Below are positions 9,395 to 19,430 of a DNA stretch of 64,000 nucleotides, piece by piece. The first letter of the stretch is position 1; every line of letters begins with the position of its first letter. Where the stretch lies: assembly GCA_038030265.1 (NCBI GenBank), contig CM075941.1:39742164-39806163 (forward strand). Reading direction: 5' to 3'. The notes under the pieces are model-generated. The model ran no database searches. It was not told the DNA's origin and saw only the letters and a program-made list of their open reading frames with translations. The DNA is from Corythucha ciliata. Lineage: Eukaryota; Arthropoda; Insecta; Hemiptera; Tingidae. Made by a program: the position numbers and the translations under genes.

Positions 9395-9868
9395 ATAAGG
9401 TCAGGAGAAAGGAGGGTGAGCCGGCGATCGTCATCAGGTGCGCCGACGATTTCCTGAGGTGGGAATCGTCTGCATAGCGGTTTTGTTTGAGTTTTTGTAA
9501 TTTGTATGGAAACCTTTGCCGTTCGATTTGTAATTTTATTTTGATTAACGTTGTATTTTCCAATCGTATATGTATTTTTTCTGCCTATCGCTTCCTCGTT
9601 GAAGTCAACAGGTCAGTTGTAAATCATTTGTTCCATTCAATTTTGTATTGCCTTATTTTAAATTTTAATTTCTCTTGTTCATTTTTTTACTTCCAGGTGT
9701 CACGAAACTTTCAGCTTAATTCAACATTTTCTCAATTCGTTCGTTCTATCGCACTGAATCTGCTGGTGAGACTCTTGCATAAATATTTATCGCCTTTTAT
9801 GACTGCTGCTGAGCCTTGTAGATTTAGAGACTGTATACACCCGTGTGTCAGCTTTTGCACCGTTTACG
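9395..9868 (+). other. LINE 5' leader
   Basis: These 474 bp lie between the 5' junction and the ORF start. The first bases repeat the target: CATAAGGTACATAAGGT spans the junction, a short microduplication that could come from template jumping. The rest is T-rich with no ORF1-like motif (no zinc knuckle, no coiled-coil run). Confidence 0.5.
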
Positions 9869-12697
9869 ATGGGTAGTTTCTTCAAAGTTTGCCATTTTAA
9901 TATCCGTTCGCTCCTCAATAAAATCGAGCCTCTTCGTAATTTGGTGGTTGCCTGGTCGTTTGACGTTGTATGCTTGACCGAAACTTGGATGAATGGTGGT
10001 ATACCCGATGAGGCTGTTCGCATCCCCGGTTTTTCAGTTTTTCGTTGCGATCGTGTTGGGCGGGGAGGTGGTGTGGCATGTTACGTCCGGGATGGTATTG
10101 TACCTCGCGTTAATCTGAGGTCCGATGTGGTCAGTTGTGGAGGGATAGAATTCCTTTGCTTGGGAATTAGGCGTGATGGTCTGGAGTTTGGTGTTTGTGT
10201 CATGTATCGCCCCCCGGACGTCCCATTCGGTTCCACTGCTGAGGCCCTGCTGTCCTTTTTGGTTCCGCGTTTTGATCATTTTATACTTGCGGGAGACCTA
10301 AACGCTGATTTGTTGAGGGAGTCTAGTGAGAGTCGCTTCGTTTTGGGTATGCTCGGAGCCCTGGATATGTCTGTTGTACCTTTTTCCGCGACGCGGCATT
10401 CGGACTCGGGCGGCACTTGGCTGGATGTAATCGCATACTCAGGGGACCACTGCGGGGATGGTGATAACCACTGGCAGATGGCATACCCTAACCTGTCTGA
10501 TCATGATGCTATTTTCCTCGAGTTTCTTGTTCCACCTGTTTCTCTTCCTCGCGGTCTCGTCTTTCGTAGAAATCTGAGGGATGTCGATGCCAACAGGCTG
10601 GGTGCTGTGTTGTCGGAGCAGCACTGGGAACGAGTGTATTCTTCGGGTTCTGTCGAGGAAAAAGTCGAGGTATTCACCGGGCTGTTGATGGATGTGCTTG
10701 ATACTGTGGCTCCTCTGAAATCTCGTCGCTGCGCTCGTCGACCGGTGCCCTGGCTCACTCCTGAGTTGCGTAGTAGGATTAAATACCGGGAAAAATTGCG
10801 GTCTCTTTTTCGTAGAAGTAGGGTGTCCAGAGTGCTGGATGATTACCGTAGGGTTAGAAACGAGGTCAACCGGGAGATCAGGGACAGCAAAAGCCGTTAT
10901 TTTTACAGTTTGTTTCGTGATGCATCTGGGTCTAGAGAGGTCTGGAGACATCTCAAGTCTCTTGGAGTGGGTAGGAAGTCGGCTTCTGTTGCCAGACCTC
11001 TGCCATGTTCCATTTCAGAGCTCAATGAGCATTTTGTTTCGGTTGGTACGCATGCGTCGTCGGGCGGTCTTCCTGAGGCTGTTGAGAGAGTTGATGCCAT
11101 TCCTTTCAGTGATGACAGTTTTCATTTCAGCTATATTTTTGAGGAAGACGTCATTGATGCTGTCTCGCGGGTGAGTTCGGATGCCGGTGGTGTGGACGGT
11201 GTGCGTCTCTCTTTTGTCAAGATGTGTTTGCCCCATATAATTCGGCCATTAACGCACATATTCAATGAGTCCCTGCAGCGCTCCATATTTCCCAAGTCTT
11301 GGAAGGTCGCATTGGTGGTACCCATTCCGAAGAGTAAAAATAGCTCATCAGTTGATGAATTTAGGCCAATATCGCTGCTGTGTTGTCTTTCCAAAATTCT
11401 GGAAAAGTGTGTGTATGAGCAGATGTCGTTGTATGTCAACACTAGGGGGATTTTAGACTGTTACCAAAGCGGGTTTAGGGCGTCTCATGGGACTCAGACT
11501 GCGCTGCTTAAGATTACGTCTGATGTTGCTCGTGCTATCGATGAGCGGATGGTGACTGCCCTTGTCCAGCTGGATTTCAGTAAGGCCTTCGACCGTGTTA
11601 ACCACGCCAAGTTAATAATGAAATTGGCGTCGCTGGGATTCTCTAGGGGAGTTTGCCAATGGTTTGTTTCCTATCTCTCGGATCGTAGCCAGGCGGTTGT
11701 GTGCCCTTCTGGTGACTCTTGGTCTCCTTTCTTGGAGGTGCGTAGCGGTGTTCCGCAGGGATCTGTGAATGGCCCTCCACTGTTCTCATTGTACTTGCAC
11801 GATCTTCCTATAGTGATTAAAAATTGTCATTACCATTTTTATGCGGATGACGTTGTTATTTACATTTCATTTGAGCCTGGCTCCATGGGGGATGCGCTCG
11901 GGAAGTTGAATGCGGATATTGCTGCGATACTGAACTGGGCCGATGGGAATGACCTTGTTGTCAATGCAGCGAAAACTCAGGCTATTCTTCTCGGTTCCAG
12001 GCACTTTTTGTCTGTGTTGCCGGACGGTCAGGCTCCTGGGGTGGTTGTTGGGGATAGCTTGGTCCCTTGGTTGCCTAAGATAACTGCTCTTGGCTTTGTG
12101 CTGGACCAGTACCTTTCCTGGGAGTCACATATAAACCGTGTGTGTGGGAGCATATATCGTGTGTTGTCCCAGATTTCGTCTATCAAGGATAGCTTGCCTA
12201 TCGGCGTCAGAAAGTTGTTAATCACTTCGCTTATATTTCCTCATCTTGATTACTGTTGTGCGGTGTACAATAGCATAAGTTGTGAGCTGAATGGCAGACT
12301 TGAGCGCGCCTTAAATTCTTGTGTTCGGTTCATTTATGACCTCCCATTTGACGCCCACGTCACGGAATATTACATGCGATTGAAATGGCTGAAGGTTTCT
12401 TCCCGCCGCAAATATCTGATGTCGTGTTTTCTGTACAAATTATTTCTTAATAGAAAGCCCATTTACCTCCTCGAACTATTTACTACGAGAAGACGCTTGA
12501 GTCTAAGAACCACCAGATGCGATCCCAACAATCTAGTCATGCCTAGTCACAGAACAGCCCACTTTTCAGCGTCTTTTGTTTGTGCGTCGGTTCGATTGTG
12601 GAACAGCATACCCACTGCTATAAGATCATTGAGGAGCTTTTCTGAATTCAAGACAAAAATGTACAATCATTTGCTGAGTTATCAAAATTCTTCCTGA
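9869..12697 (+). CDS. LINE endonuclease-reverse transcriptase polyprotein
   Basis: The first ATG gives 942 residues with no interruption; an upstream in-frame GTG at 9845 is not a likely eukaryotic start. Residues about 1-220 form the APE endonuclease: VCHFNIRSLLNKI, CLTETWMNGG (catalytic Glu), GGGVACYVRDG, LAGDLNADLL, and SDHDAIFLEF near the end (His). The RT follows: VALVVPIPKSKNSS, DEFRPISLLCCLSKILEKC, LVQLDFSKAFDRVNH (first catalytic Asp), SGVPQGSVNGPPLFSLYL and FYADDVVIYI (YADD box). The C-terminus has no zinc knuckle. It would nick target DNA and copy the element RNA into it. Confidence 0.9.
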   Translation: MGSFFKVCHFNIRSLLNKIEPLRNLVVAWSFDVVCLTETWMNGGIPDEAVRIPGFSVFRCDRVGRGGGVACYVRDGIVPRVNLRSDVVSCGGIEFLCLGIRRDGLEFGVCVMYRPPDVPFGSTAEALLSFLVPRFDHFILAGDLNADLLRESSESRFVLGMLGALDMSVVPFSATRHSDSGGTWLDVIAYSGDHCGDGDNHWQMAYPNLSDHDAIFLEFLVPPVSLPRGLVFRRNLRDVDANRLGAVLSEQHWERVYSSGSVEEKVEVFTGLLMDVLDTVAPLKSRRCARRPVPWLTPELRSRIKYREKLRSLFRRSRVSRVLDDYRRVRNEVNREIRDSKSRYFYSLFRDASGSREVWRHLKSLGVGRKSASVARPLPCSISELNEHFVSVGTHASSGGLPEAVERVDAIPFSDDSFHFSYIFEEDVIDAVSRVSSDAGGVDGVRLSFVKMCLPHIIRPLTHIFNESLQRSIFPKSWKVALVVPIPKSKNSSSVDEFRPISLLCCLSKILEKCVYEQMSLYVNTRGILDCYQSGFRASHGTQTALLKITSDVARAIDERMVTALVQLDFSKAFDRVNHAKLIMKLASLGFSRGVCQWFVSYLSDRSQAVVCPSGDSWSPFLEVRSGVPQGSVNGPPLFSLYLHDLPIVIKNCHYHFYADDVVIYISFEPGSMGDALGKLNADIAAILNWADGNDLVVNAAKTQAILLGSRHFLSVLPDGQAPGVVVGDSLVPWLPKITALGFVLDQYLSWESHINRVCGSIYRVLSQISSIKDSLPIGVRKLLITSLIFPHLDYCCAVYNSISCELNGRLERALNSCVRFIYDLPFDAHVTEYYMRLKWLKVSSRRKYLMSCFLYKLFLNRKPIYLLELFTTRRRLSLRTTRCDPNNLVMPSHRTAHFSASFVCASVRLWNSIPTAIRSLRSFSEFKTKMYNHLLSYQNSS

Positions 12698-13531
12698 ATC
12701 ATCAGGGCTCATATAGCTTTTATTGACAATTTTTGTTTTTTTTTAATTTCACTCGATGTATTCGGACGTAACCAGCTCTCCGTGTGATAGTAGCCGGAGA
12801 TAAATATTTTCTAGTCATTTTCTTATTTTATTGCTGTTTCGTGACATCTTCATTTTTCATTTATTTATCTATTTTTGTTTTGTTTATGTGCTCATTATTT
12901 TTGTTACCTTAGCTCTTTTTTCCTTTTTTTTTTTGTTCATTATTTTATCTATTTTCTTCCCCTTTCATCATGACTTTTTCCCTATCTTGTAATTTATGCC
13001 ATTTAGACATCTTGCTTTCATTCATCTTTACTTTCACTTTTCTTCACTTTCATTTTTCTTTACTTTAATTTATATTCACTTTCATTTATATTTACCCCCA
13101 TCTTTGCTTTCATTTCCATTCATCCATTAATCTTTACGTTCATTTTTCTTTACTTTCATTCATCTTTACTTACACTTTTTCTTTTATTAATTATTGTAAG
13201 CGATTTTAATTTAACTCCAGTGGTAACAGTACCTGGACTGTGTTTTGTTTGATAAGTAGGACTGTCGAAATATGAGAGCGATTACGTGAGATGTGATTTT
13301 AAAATTTAATTATCCACTGTCTAATTCTTCTTATTTAGTTCGTATATATATAAAAACAAAAGTTTAATTCCAGGTACATGATGTCACATATAATCTTAAT
13401 TTTGTTTTGTTTATCTTAATACCTACTTTGTCCTGTATTAGCTTTCACAAGGTGCTCCAGAAGGCTGTTCAGCCTTAGAGCAACAATGTATTACGCAAAA
13501 TACCTGAAATAAACGCTCTCTCTCTCTCTCT
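12698..13531 (+). other. LINE 3' UTR and CT-repeat tail
   Basis: This T-rich 3' UTR holds a long run of imperfect CTTTCATTT-like repeats (12990-13180). It ends with CCTGAAATAAACG followed by about nine CT repeats. The simple-repeat end, not poly(A), marks the probable recognition end for target-primed reverse transcription. Confidence 0.6.
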
Positions 13532-15327
13532 AACTGTGTTTCGCGACTGAGAGAAAATTGAGGAAATCTGGGAAAAGGGACGCAGCTAATCTCGTGAAAA
13601 ACTTTCTCGTTTCACCGAACCGTGCAACGACTATTTGGAAAAGTTACGAAACTAACCTCCGCAGTAAGCATTCAACTTCATATTCTCCTACGAAAAGGAG
13701 CAATTGATAAAGGAGTTCATTTATATCCTTCATATAAAAGACTCGTTACCGCAAAATTAGACTGTTACCCTTCAACTTCGGAGATGATTATTAACGAGAC
13801 TATGGCAGAAATCAAATTACAGGCCATCGTTGATCTCACTGTGCGGAGATTGTTCATGACTGAGATTCAACTCAAGTCGGACGTTGCTAAAACTTACATT
13901 GTAAGTTTCAAATGGGGGTGTGACGGGTGTGGAAGTCGGAATCGCTACAAGCAAAGGGGGAACGATGAAGAAGTTATGGCCTATTCATCTGATTTAGCTT
14001 CATCCTTAGTCACAATAAATGCAGCGTCCTTGGATGAACAAAACACAAGCAACATTTTGTGGAAAAATCCGAGGCCTTCGTCCACAAGATTCTGCCGACC
14101 CATTCGGTTTAGATTCACAAAAGAAAACGTCCAAAAAATTAATGAAGAAACGAATTACATCGAGGAACAAATCCAGAACATTCAGCCTACAAAATTTCAT
14201 CTAAATGGGAGGGATGTGACTGTGACATCGAAGTTCTACCTCACAATGGTGGATGGCAAAGTGTGCAACGCATTAGCGAAAAACGCTTCAACTCAAAAAT
14301 GTTTCATCTGTGGCGCAACTCCAAAAATGTCTTAAGAGGCCATTCGTTGAAGAAAATCTGTCTTGGGGGATCTCGAGCCTTCATGCGTACATTCGTTTCA
14401 TGGAATGTTTTTTACACATATCATATAAACTTGAAATTAAAAAGTGGCAGGCCAGAACTGAAGAAGAAAAAGAATCCATAAAAAGACGAAAACAGGCGAT
14501 CATTGAAAAATTTAGAAAGGAAACGGGCCTGCTTCTCGACACTCCTAAGCAAGGTGGAGGGAATACCAACGATGGGAATAGTGCCAGGAGATTCTTCGGA
14601 AATCCTTCAGTATCCTCAGCTATAACTGGAATTGATTTAAGATTGATCGAACGATGTGCGATTATACTGAAAGTAATTTCCTCAAGTCACGAAATCGATG
14701 CCGAACCATTTCAAAAATATACGAGGAGGACTGCAGAACTGTACACTAGCATATACGAATGGTCCCCATGCCCGTCACAGTACATAAGGTACTCGTTCAC
14801 GGTTACCACTTTGTACAGCACTTTGCGATACCTCTGGTAGAGAACCTTTAAAACACAGGTACTGCAACACGGATTTCAGCGCCATATTTGGTCCCTCAGT
14901 TGTTAGGGTAAACAAAATATCATGAATGAAAAAATTGTCATCGTAACAGCAAACAAACGCGGAACGCGATCGAAATAAATCAAAATACATTACTTGTCAA
15001 TGAGATCAGGTGATAATTATAATCATGTGAGGGACCAAGCATGGCGCCGATTTCCGTGTTGCAGTACTCGTGTTTTATAGTGCCTTACCTCTGGGACAAC
15101 TTTCTGAAGACGTTCAGGAAATAAGGCACAAAGAATTCAAAAGATTCAGAGAGCATTATTCTCGAAAATCATCAAGAACTAATTCGAACCATGACGTCCT
15201 CAACCACCTACTCATTACTTCTGACCCTGTAATAAATAGTCACCGAGCACTACCACCCTCTTTTCACGGAGAGCTCGAGAAAGAAGCGGTGATGTTACTC
15301 AAAGGCTTTCCAGAAGAATACGAATAA
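13532..15327 (+). pseudogene. Transib transposase, right copy (B), with RAG1-like C-terminus
   Basis: The copy starts abruptly at 13532, the base that corresponds to 8165 in copy A, and runs to the true C-terminus. It is about 99.6% identical to copy A across the shared 1.2 kb but keeps 31 bp that A has lost, so 13622-14335 is one open frame (FKWGCDGCGSRNRYKQ to KCFICGATPKMS). A stop at 14333 separates it from LSWGISSLHAYIRF to GNTNDGNSARRFF. After 14793 it continues VLVHGYHFVQHFAIPL, is split by the MITE, and resumes GQLSEDVQEIRHKEFKRFRE, SSRTNSNHDVLNHLLITSDP. That last block aligns with the RAG1 segment carrying the third catalytic residue (Glu of LSE). The position matching the second catalytic Asp is not clear. 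Confidence 0.75.
14838..15085. mobile_element. 248-bp MITE, copy 1
   Basis: The element has imperfect terminal inverted repeats of about 55 bp (GTACTGCAACACGGATTTC near the left end, reverse complement near the right). A TACCTCTGG duplication lies at 14829-14837 and 15086-15094. It splits the transposase codons for the IPLGQLSE region. A second copy of the same length is at 55147-55394. A duplication of 8-9 bp points to hAT, P or Mutator-type mobilisation; TAGAG at the left end fits the loose hAT end consensus. Confidence 0.85.
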
Positions 15328-15660
15328 TCTGATGAAAGCGACAGTGATTTCGGGCTTGGTGAAATGAACTTGTGAACTATCTTAATTAATTCCTATACCG
15401 TATATATTGGCAACTTATTGCATGGCAATATATTGAATATATTGGCAACTATTGTCATATTCAGGATAACATTTCCAGATTAAACACACATTTTATTGTA
15501 TTGGCAGTAAGTTGACGTAGCTGCTGGTGTCCTTGCAGTATTCGTTTAATTTTATGGTATTATGTGTTTAGTTTATGGTGCTATTGTTTGATTTTTACTT
15601 TTAACAGAGCATGTATTTTTCAATGGTATTTGGCATGGATTACATATAATATAAAAAAAT
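15328..15660. other. Transib 3' UTR, AT-rich
   Basis: No coding potential. A TATTGGCAACT motif is repeated at about 15406-15450. This is the non-coding end of the Transib element before its right inverted repeat. Confidence 0.5.
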
Positions 15661-15762
15661 GTTAGTCTTGAATAAATTCATCAAACGAATCCCATGACCC
15701 ACAAAATAAGGTAATCTCAATTATTGACAGAATCGAGGAATGATTCTCTTGCTTTCGAAGTT
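15661..15762 (-). repeat. Transib right inverted repeat
   Basis: The reverse complement of this stretch matches 6794-6890; the outer 60 bases are nearly identical. Weak similarity to the left tandem unit seems to continue outward to about 15800. Confidence 0.7.
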
Positions 15763-15816
15763 TGAGCCTCTTTTGTACATCGTGTATATAGATTTTATGT
15801 GTAAATATTCGTGCGA

Positions 15817-16345
15817 TGACCGAAATGCCTCCACCGAGTAAACCGAGTAGTGACGGAGCATCCGGAGAGCCCCCCGTCATTCAGGTTGATGTAAATAGTT
15901 TACTCCAATTGTTGCTCGAGCAAAACCAGACGTTAATTCAAAACCGCGGACTATCGAGACGCGTTTCGTGCCGGACTTGTCGCATTCGGTAGGCAGTTTC
16001 ACGGGTCACGAGCCACCACATGTCGCGGAAAGTTGGTTAAGAGGGGTGTCAAACCTGTCCAAACTTAACCATTGGCCTCTCGAACTCCAACTAGAAGCAG
16101 CGAGGACTCATCTGACGTCCGCCGCCCGAAATTTGTGTTGCGCCCGTAAGTTCGAGCACTGGGACGATTTCGAGTGTCAGTTTAAAAGAACATTCGTTAG
16201 AACGAAGAGCAAGACCAAGCTGTGGAAATCTATGACCAGTCGGACACAACAAAGGGGTGAGTCTGCATTAGACTACTTTCACGATAAAACTCGTCTGTGT
16301 AGAGAAGCAGAGCTCTCTTTTCCTGATGTGGACGACCCGCGCTGA
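15817..16345 (+). pseudogene. Gypsy gag fragment, frameshifted
   Basis: An ATG at 15817 opens MTEMPPPSKPSSDGASGEPP and a Gln/Leu-rich segment. A frameshift near 15965 leads to SVGSFTGHEPPHVAESWLRG, NHWPLELQLEAARTHL and KSKTKLWKSMTSR blocks of a gypsy capsid, which ends at 16345 with TGA. There is no zinc knuckle and no pol. The coding part stops exactly where an LTR-like segment starts. Confidence 0.65.
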
Positions 16346-16694
16346 AATTCGTAACGTCACATGACGAGAAGACATTTTGGCAACACTGCTGGGGGAGACG
16401 GCCGCTGTTTTGGTTGGCTTTGTCTCACACTCTCGTAGACGACGGCATCTCGTTTTGGTTATGAAAAATTGCGATCTGTAAAGTACGAAAAGAAGAATTA
16501 TTATTTAAAGTGTAAATTAATTGAGAATATAAGTTTTTTTACCTTGGATCATCGGGCTGCATCGGTTTTATTCACTTAAAGAGAAAGTAAAAATCAAGAG
16601 GGGTCAAAATCAAGAGCTCCCTCATGGCAAAACCAGGTTGTATACTCACCTAATTTCTCCATCCATCCTTTTTTTTTTTTTTGGATAAACAACA
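16343..16694 (+). repeat. LTR-like segment followed by a primer-binding-like site
   Basis: The 352 bp begin TGAAATTCG and end near CA at 16694. Then TGGCGACCGTGGTGACAG at 16700 looks like a PBS. The segment contains a T run and AT-rich sequence. No matching second LTR is in the window, so the identification is tentative. Confidence 0.35.
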
Positions 16695-17128
16695 TAATTT
16701 GGCGACCGTGGTGACAGGACCTAGGAAAAATGGAGAAATTATGAAAGGCCAGAAGGGTGAAAAGAAGGACGTTGAAAAAATACTCAGACGACCTTGAGGA
16801 GCATCTGAAAGAAGAGGACATAGACAACGTTCAAGTCGACAACGTCTCTGGGATAACCAGGATTGTGCCTTCTTCCCGCCCTGGCTTGATGCCTTGAAAG
16901 GCACATAACCAGGATTAAGCCTGACATGACGGCCGAGAAGTGACCCAGCACGTGCAAGTCCTGGTTATCTCCACCTCACTCCCCGTCAGCCGTGCCAGTT
17001 GGTCAAAACTGACACGTTGCCGGTCTCTGGGATAACCACGCCTACGGGCAGCGTGGCATCGTACGCAAGTGAGGACGAAAATTGATTATTAGCATGCCAA
17101 CATAGATGCACATTTATTTATATTTCAG
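16695..17128 (+). other. Post-PBS region with a repeated GTCTCTGGGATAACCA motif
   Basis: No protein family is recognised. GTCTCTGGGATAACCA occurs at about 16844 and 17026, and TCCTGGTTAT occurs inverted near 16960. The stretch is more GC-rich than its surroundings. It ends at a splice acceptor (TTATATTTCAG, AG at 17127-17128). Confidence 0.4.
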
Positions 17129-17340
17129 AATCTTCTGGCAGGGGGCGAAGGAACGAAGACCGGGATCGTTTCTGCCACCTACAGGAAATTTGTAACGATC
17201 GTATCCAAGCATTGGGCGATCGATTGGTCGAAAGAATGGACACCAATAATGCCATTATTCGTACCATTTCGGAAAGCCATTGTAACGTTTCCGAAGGAAT
17301 GGTTCAATTGTTGGAGTGCCTTAATCAACGTTCTGACTGA
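17129..17340 (+). CDS. Terminal exon of an unidentified spliced gene
   Basis: A consensus acceptor TTATATTTCAG precedes 17129. From there one frame is open to TGA at 17338-17340, about 70 residues. It is rich in charged residues, with GRGRRNEDRDRFCHLQEICN near the start and DRLVERMDTNNAIIRTISES in the middle, consistent with a helix. An A-rich AAAATAAAATC polyadenylation-like signal follows at 17361. I cannot name it. Short C-terminal helices of this kind occur in Myb/SANT- or MADF-type transposon accessory proteins, but that is a guess. No upstream exon is identified. Confidence 0.4.
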
Positions 17341-17387
17341 ATTCTTCTAATTTAAAAAAAAAAATAAAATCAAAGTTTTTGACAATA

Positions 17388-18965
17388 GTCCAGTCAAATT
17401 ATCCGAAAAAATCGGCTTACCTTGCAAAAGGTCCAGCATTAGTTTTTATTTTTTTATCTTGTATACATATAGGTAAGGAGTGTTCGGGGGGAAAAAAATG
17501 TAAATTCTAAAACGCTCGGCACAACTTTTGGCAGCCCGAAAACCACGATTTTTCGACACTTTTTTAGTTTTTTCTAAATATCGCTAAAACCATCAGCTTT
17601 AGAGGAAATTATCCCTCACAACACACATAGGGCATTAAATTTCATACATCTATTCAAAGTATTTTTCTACGACCAATATGGAAGGCGCTACAGCCTCTCA
17701 GACAATTTTTCCTGTAATGGTTGAAAGTTTTAAAATCGCCCGTTTCCGACCAAAATATGTTCGGTGAGCTTCATTTCTTGCCGTCAACATTCATCCCTCC
17801 ATCACTACCAACTTTTCAATCCCCCCCCCCCATCTTAATTTCAATATCACCGTTTTTCGGCCAAGGTAAGTCGGGTCCTCAACGTTGTCACTACTCGAGA
17901 TACGAGTCGAGGGTTTACCATGACGCTTGCTTGCAAGTGTTCGCCAAAACGAATGTCGAAATGTCGTAAGAAGAGCTTTTGACAAGAGTCTTCAGTGGCT
18001 TTTCATGCGAGATGGAAAAATAAATTGTCGGATGGCGGAGTTGGTGAGTTAGGGAGGGGGATCTATTGAGTGAGAATTTATTAGAATTTGCGTACGTTAA
18101 CGTTCCGTAGATGCTCACAGCTGTCCTCACACGTTCAACGCCTTGAGCCACCCCTTGACGCTTTAAGATTGCGCCAGTGGATTCTGTTGGAAATTCCTGA
18201 GCTTCATTTAACCAACTTTTTCATTTCCCCCACCCACTTTATATCCACAACCACTTCGGCGATCGAGCGAAAATGGGTTTCATGGTAAACAGCAAACTGA
18301 ATTATAATTGTTGTTCTGTGATATAAAGTGAATCATTTCTACGCAAGTCACTGAAGACTCCAGCCAAAAGCTCTTCTTTCTGACACCGGTTTCGGCGAAC
18401 ACTTACAAGCAAGCGTCATGGTAAACCCTCGACGCGTGTGTCGAGTTGTGGCAACGTCGAGGACCCGACTTTCCAAGGTTTCAGCTTAGCCGAAAAAAAG
18501 TGATTTGGACATTTTAAAACGAGAGGGGGGGGGGGGCTTGAAAAGTTGGTAGTGGCGGAGGGATGAATGTTGACGGCACGAAATGAAGCTCACTGAACAT
18601 ATTTTGGTCGGAAACGGGCGATTTTAAAAATTTCAACCATTACAGGAAAAATGGTCCGAGAGGCCGTAGCGCCCTCCATATTGGTCGTAGAAAAATACTT
18701 TGAACGCAAAAGATGTAGGAAATTCAATGGCCTACCTGCGTTGAAAGGGATACTTTCCTCTGAAGCCGATGGTTTTAGCGATATTTAGGAAAAACTAAAA
18801 AAAGTGCCTACAAATTGTGGTTTTCGGGCTGCCAAAAGTTGTGCCGAACGTTTCACAATTTATATTTTTTTTCTCAAACACTCTTTACCTCTGTGTACAA
18901 GACAAAAAAGTGAAAAATGATATGATGATGATACTTTGCAAGGTATAATTCAAATTTGACTGGAC
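17388..18965. mobile_element. Foldback element A, ends GTCCAGTCAAA, TA target
   Basis: The 1.58-kb element is a large inverted repeat: arms of roughly 600 bp at 17388-17990 and 18360-18965 are about 80-90% complementary. It starts GTCCAGTCAAATT and ends AATTTGACTGGAC, and TA lies on both sides (17386-17387, 18966-18967). The unique centre (about 18000-18350) has no recognisable ORF. The same ends occur on element 35003-35927. TA target and no coding capacity suggest a non-autonomous element of a Tc1/mariner-like or other TA-targeting family. Confidence 0.8.
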
Positions 18966-19149
18966 TACTATGACATTCAAATTTTTAAAATTCAACTTGA
19001 CTTTCAAGTACGAAATTGAAGTACGAATTGTGACAAATGTTCCTGCACATAACTATCACGAGCAGCCCTTCCTTGCTCCCTCATTAAGTTTTCGGCATGG
19101 TACGGTTCACCCGTGCGAGGATGATCATGGGATGTCCTAAAATTCCGCG

Positions 19150-19430
19150 ATGACAGTCAGTTCGCGCTTGATCGCGAAAGCATTGATAAGTATATAAACG
19201 AACTTTCCAATAAACGTGTTGAAGATAGAAGCAATAAAATACAACCATCTAAATTTAAACCCAAAATTTATAAAAAAGGGGACGCCGTCGTAGTTCGAAC
19301 ATATCACAACAGTAACAAAGCGAATAAAATTAATTCGAAATTACTAGCACCATTTGCTGGTCCCTGCTTAATTGAGGAGCGCATAGGTCGGTCTACTAAT
19401 GAAGTTAGGTTTGTGACTGTGGTGTTCCCA
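19150..19430 (+). pseudogene. LTR-retrotransposon integrase C-terminal fragment
   Basis: One frame reads LDRESIDKYINELSNKRVED, KPKIYKKGDAVVVRTYHNSN and LLAPFAGPCLIEERIG. This is the post-catalytic integrase module (GDxVxVR followed by a GPxxI turn) of a gypsy- or BEL-type element. No catalytic core or LTR is legible next to it. Confidence 0.6.

Larger units (their letters stand above)
9395..13531 (+). mobile_element. Non-LTR retrotransposon (APE-RT type LINE), near full length
   Basis: The element is 4.14 kb. Its right end is a CT microsatellite (13514-13531) directly abutting Transib sequence at 13532, and its left end abuts Transib at 9394/9395. One long ORF encodes an apurinic-like endonuclease and RT. 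There is a 5' leader of about 470 bp without a recognisable ORF1 and a 3' UTR of about 830 bp. A non-poly(A), simple-repeat tail and the endonuclease-RT order fit the CR1/L2/Jockey group; I cannot assign the clade with confidence. The uninterrupted ORF suggests recent activity. Confidence 0.8.
6794..15762 (+). mobile_element. Transib (RAG1-like) DNA transposon, split by a LINE
   Basis: The left limit is set by an inverted repeat: AACTTCGAAAGCAAGAGAAT at 6794 onward recurs in reverse complement ending at 15762, with weaker similarity for about 100 bp inward. Between the arms lies a spliced transposase gene whose C-terminal half aligns with the RAG1 core. A LINE (9395-13531) interrupts it and is flanked by 1.23/1.26 kb of duplicated Transib sequence, and a 248-bp MITE (14838-15085) interrupts the C-terminus. 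The family name rests on recognised transposase motifs; I could not place the exact terminal bases or a 5-bp target duplication. Confidence 0.7.

Noticed and set aside
6782..15784. CAC-starting heptamers near both Transib ends resembling recombination signal sequences
   Set aside because: CACAATT and CACGATG match a CACAGTG heptamer only weakly and lie at different distances from the shared inverted repeat; not supportable without more copies.
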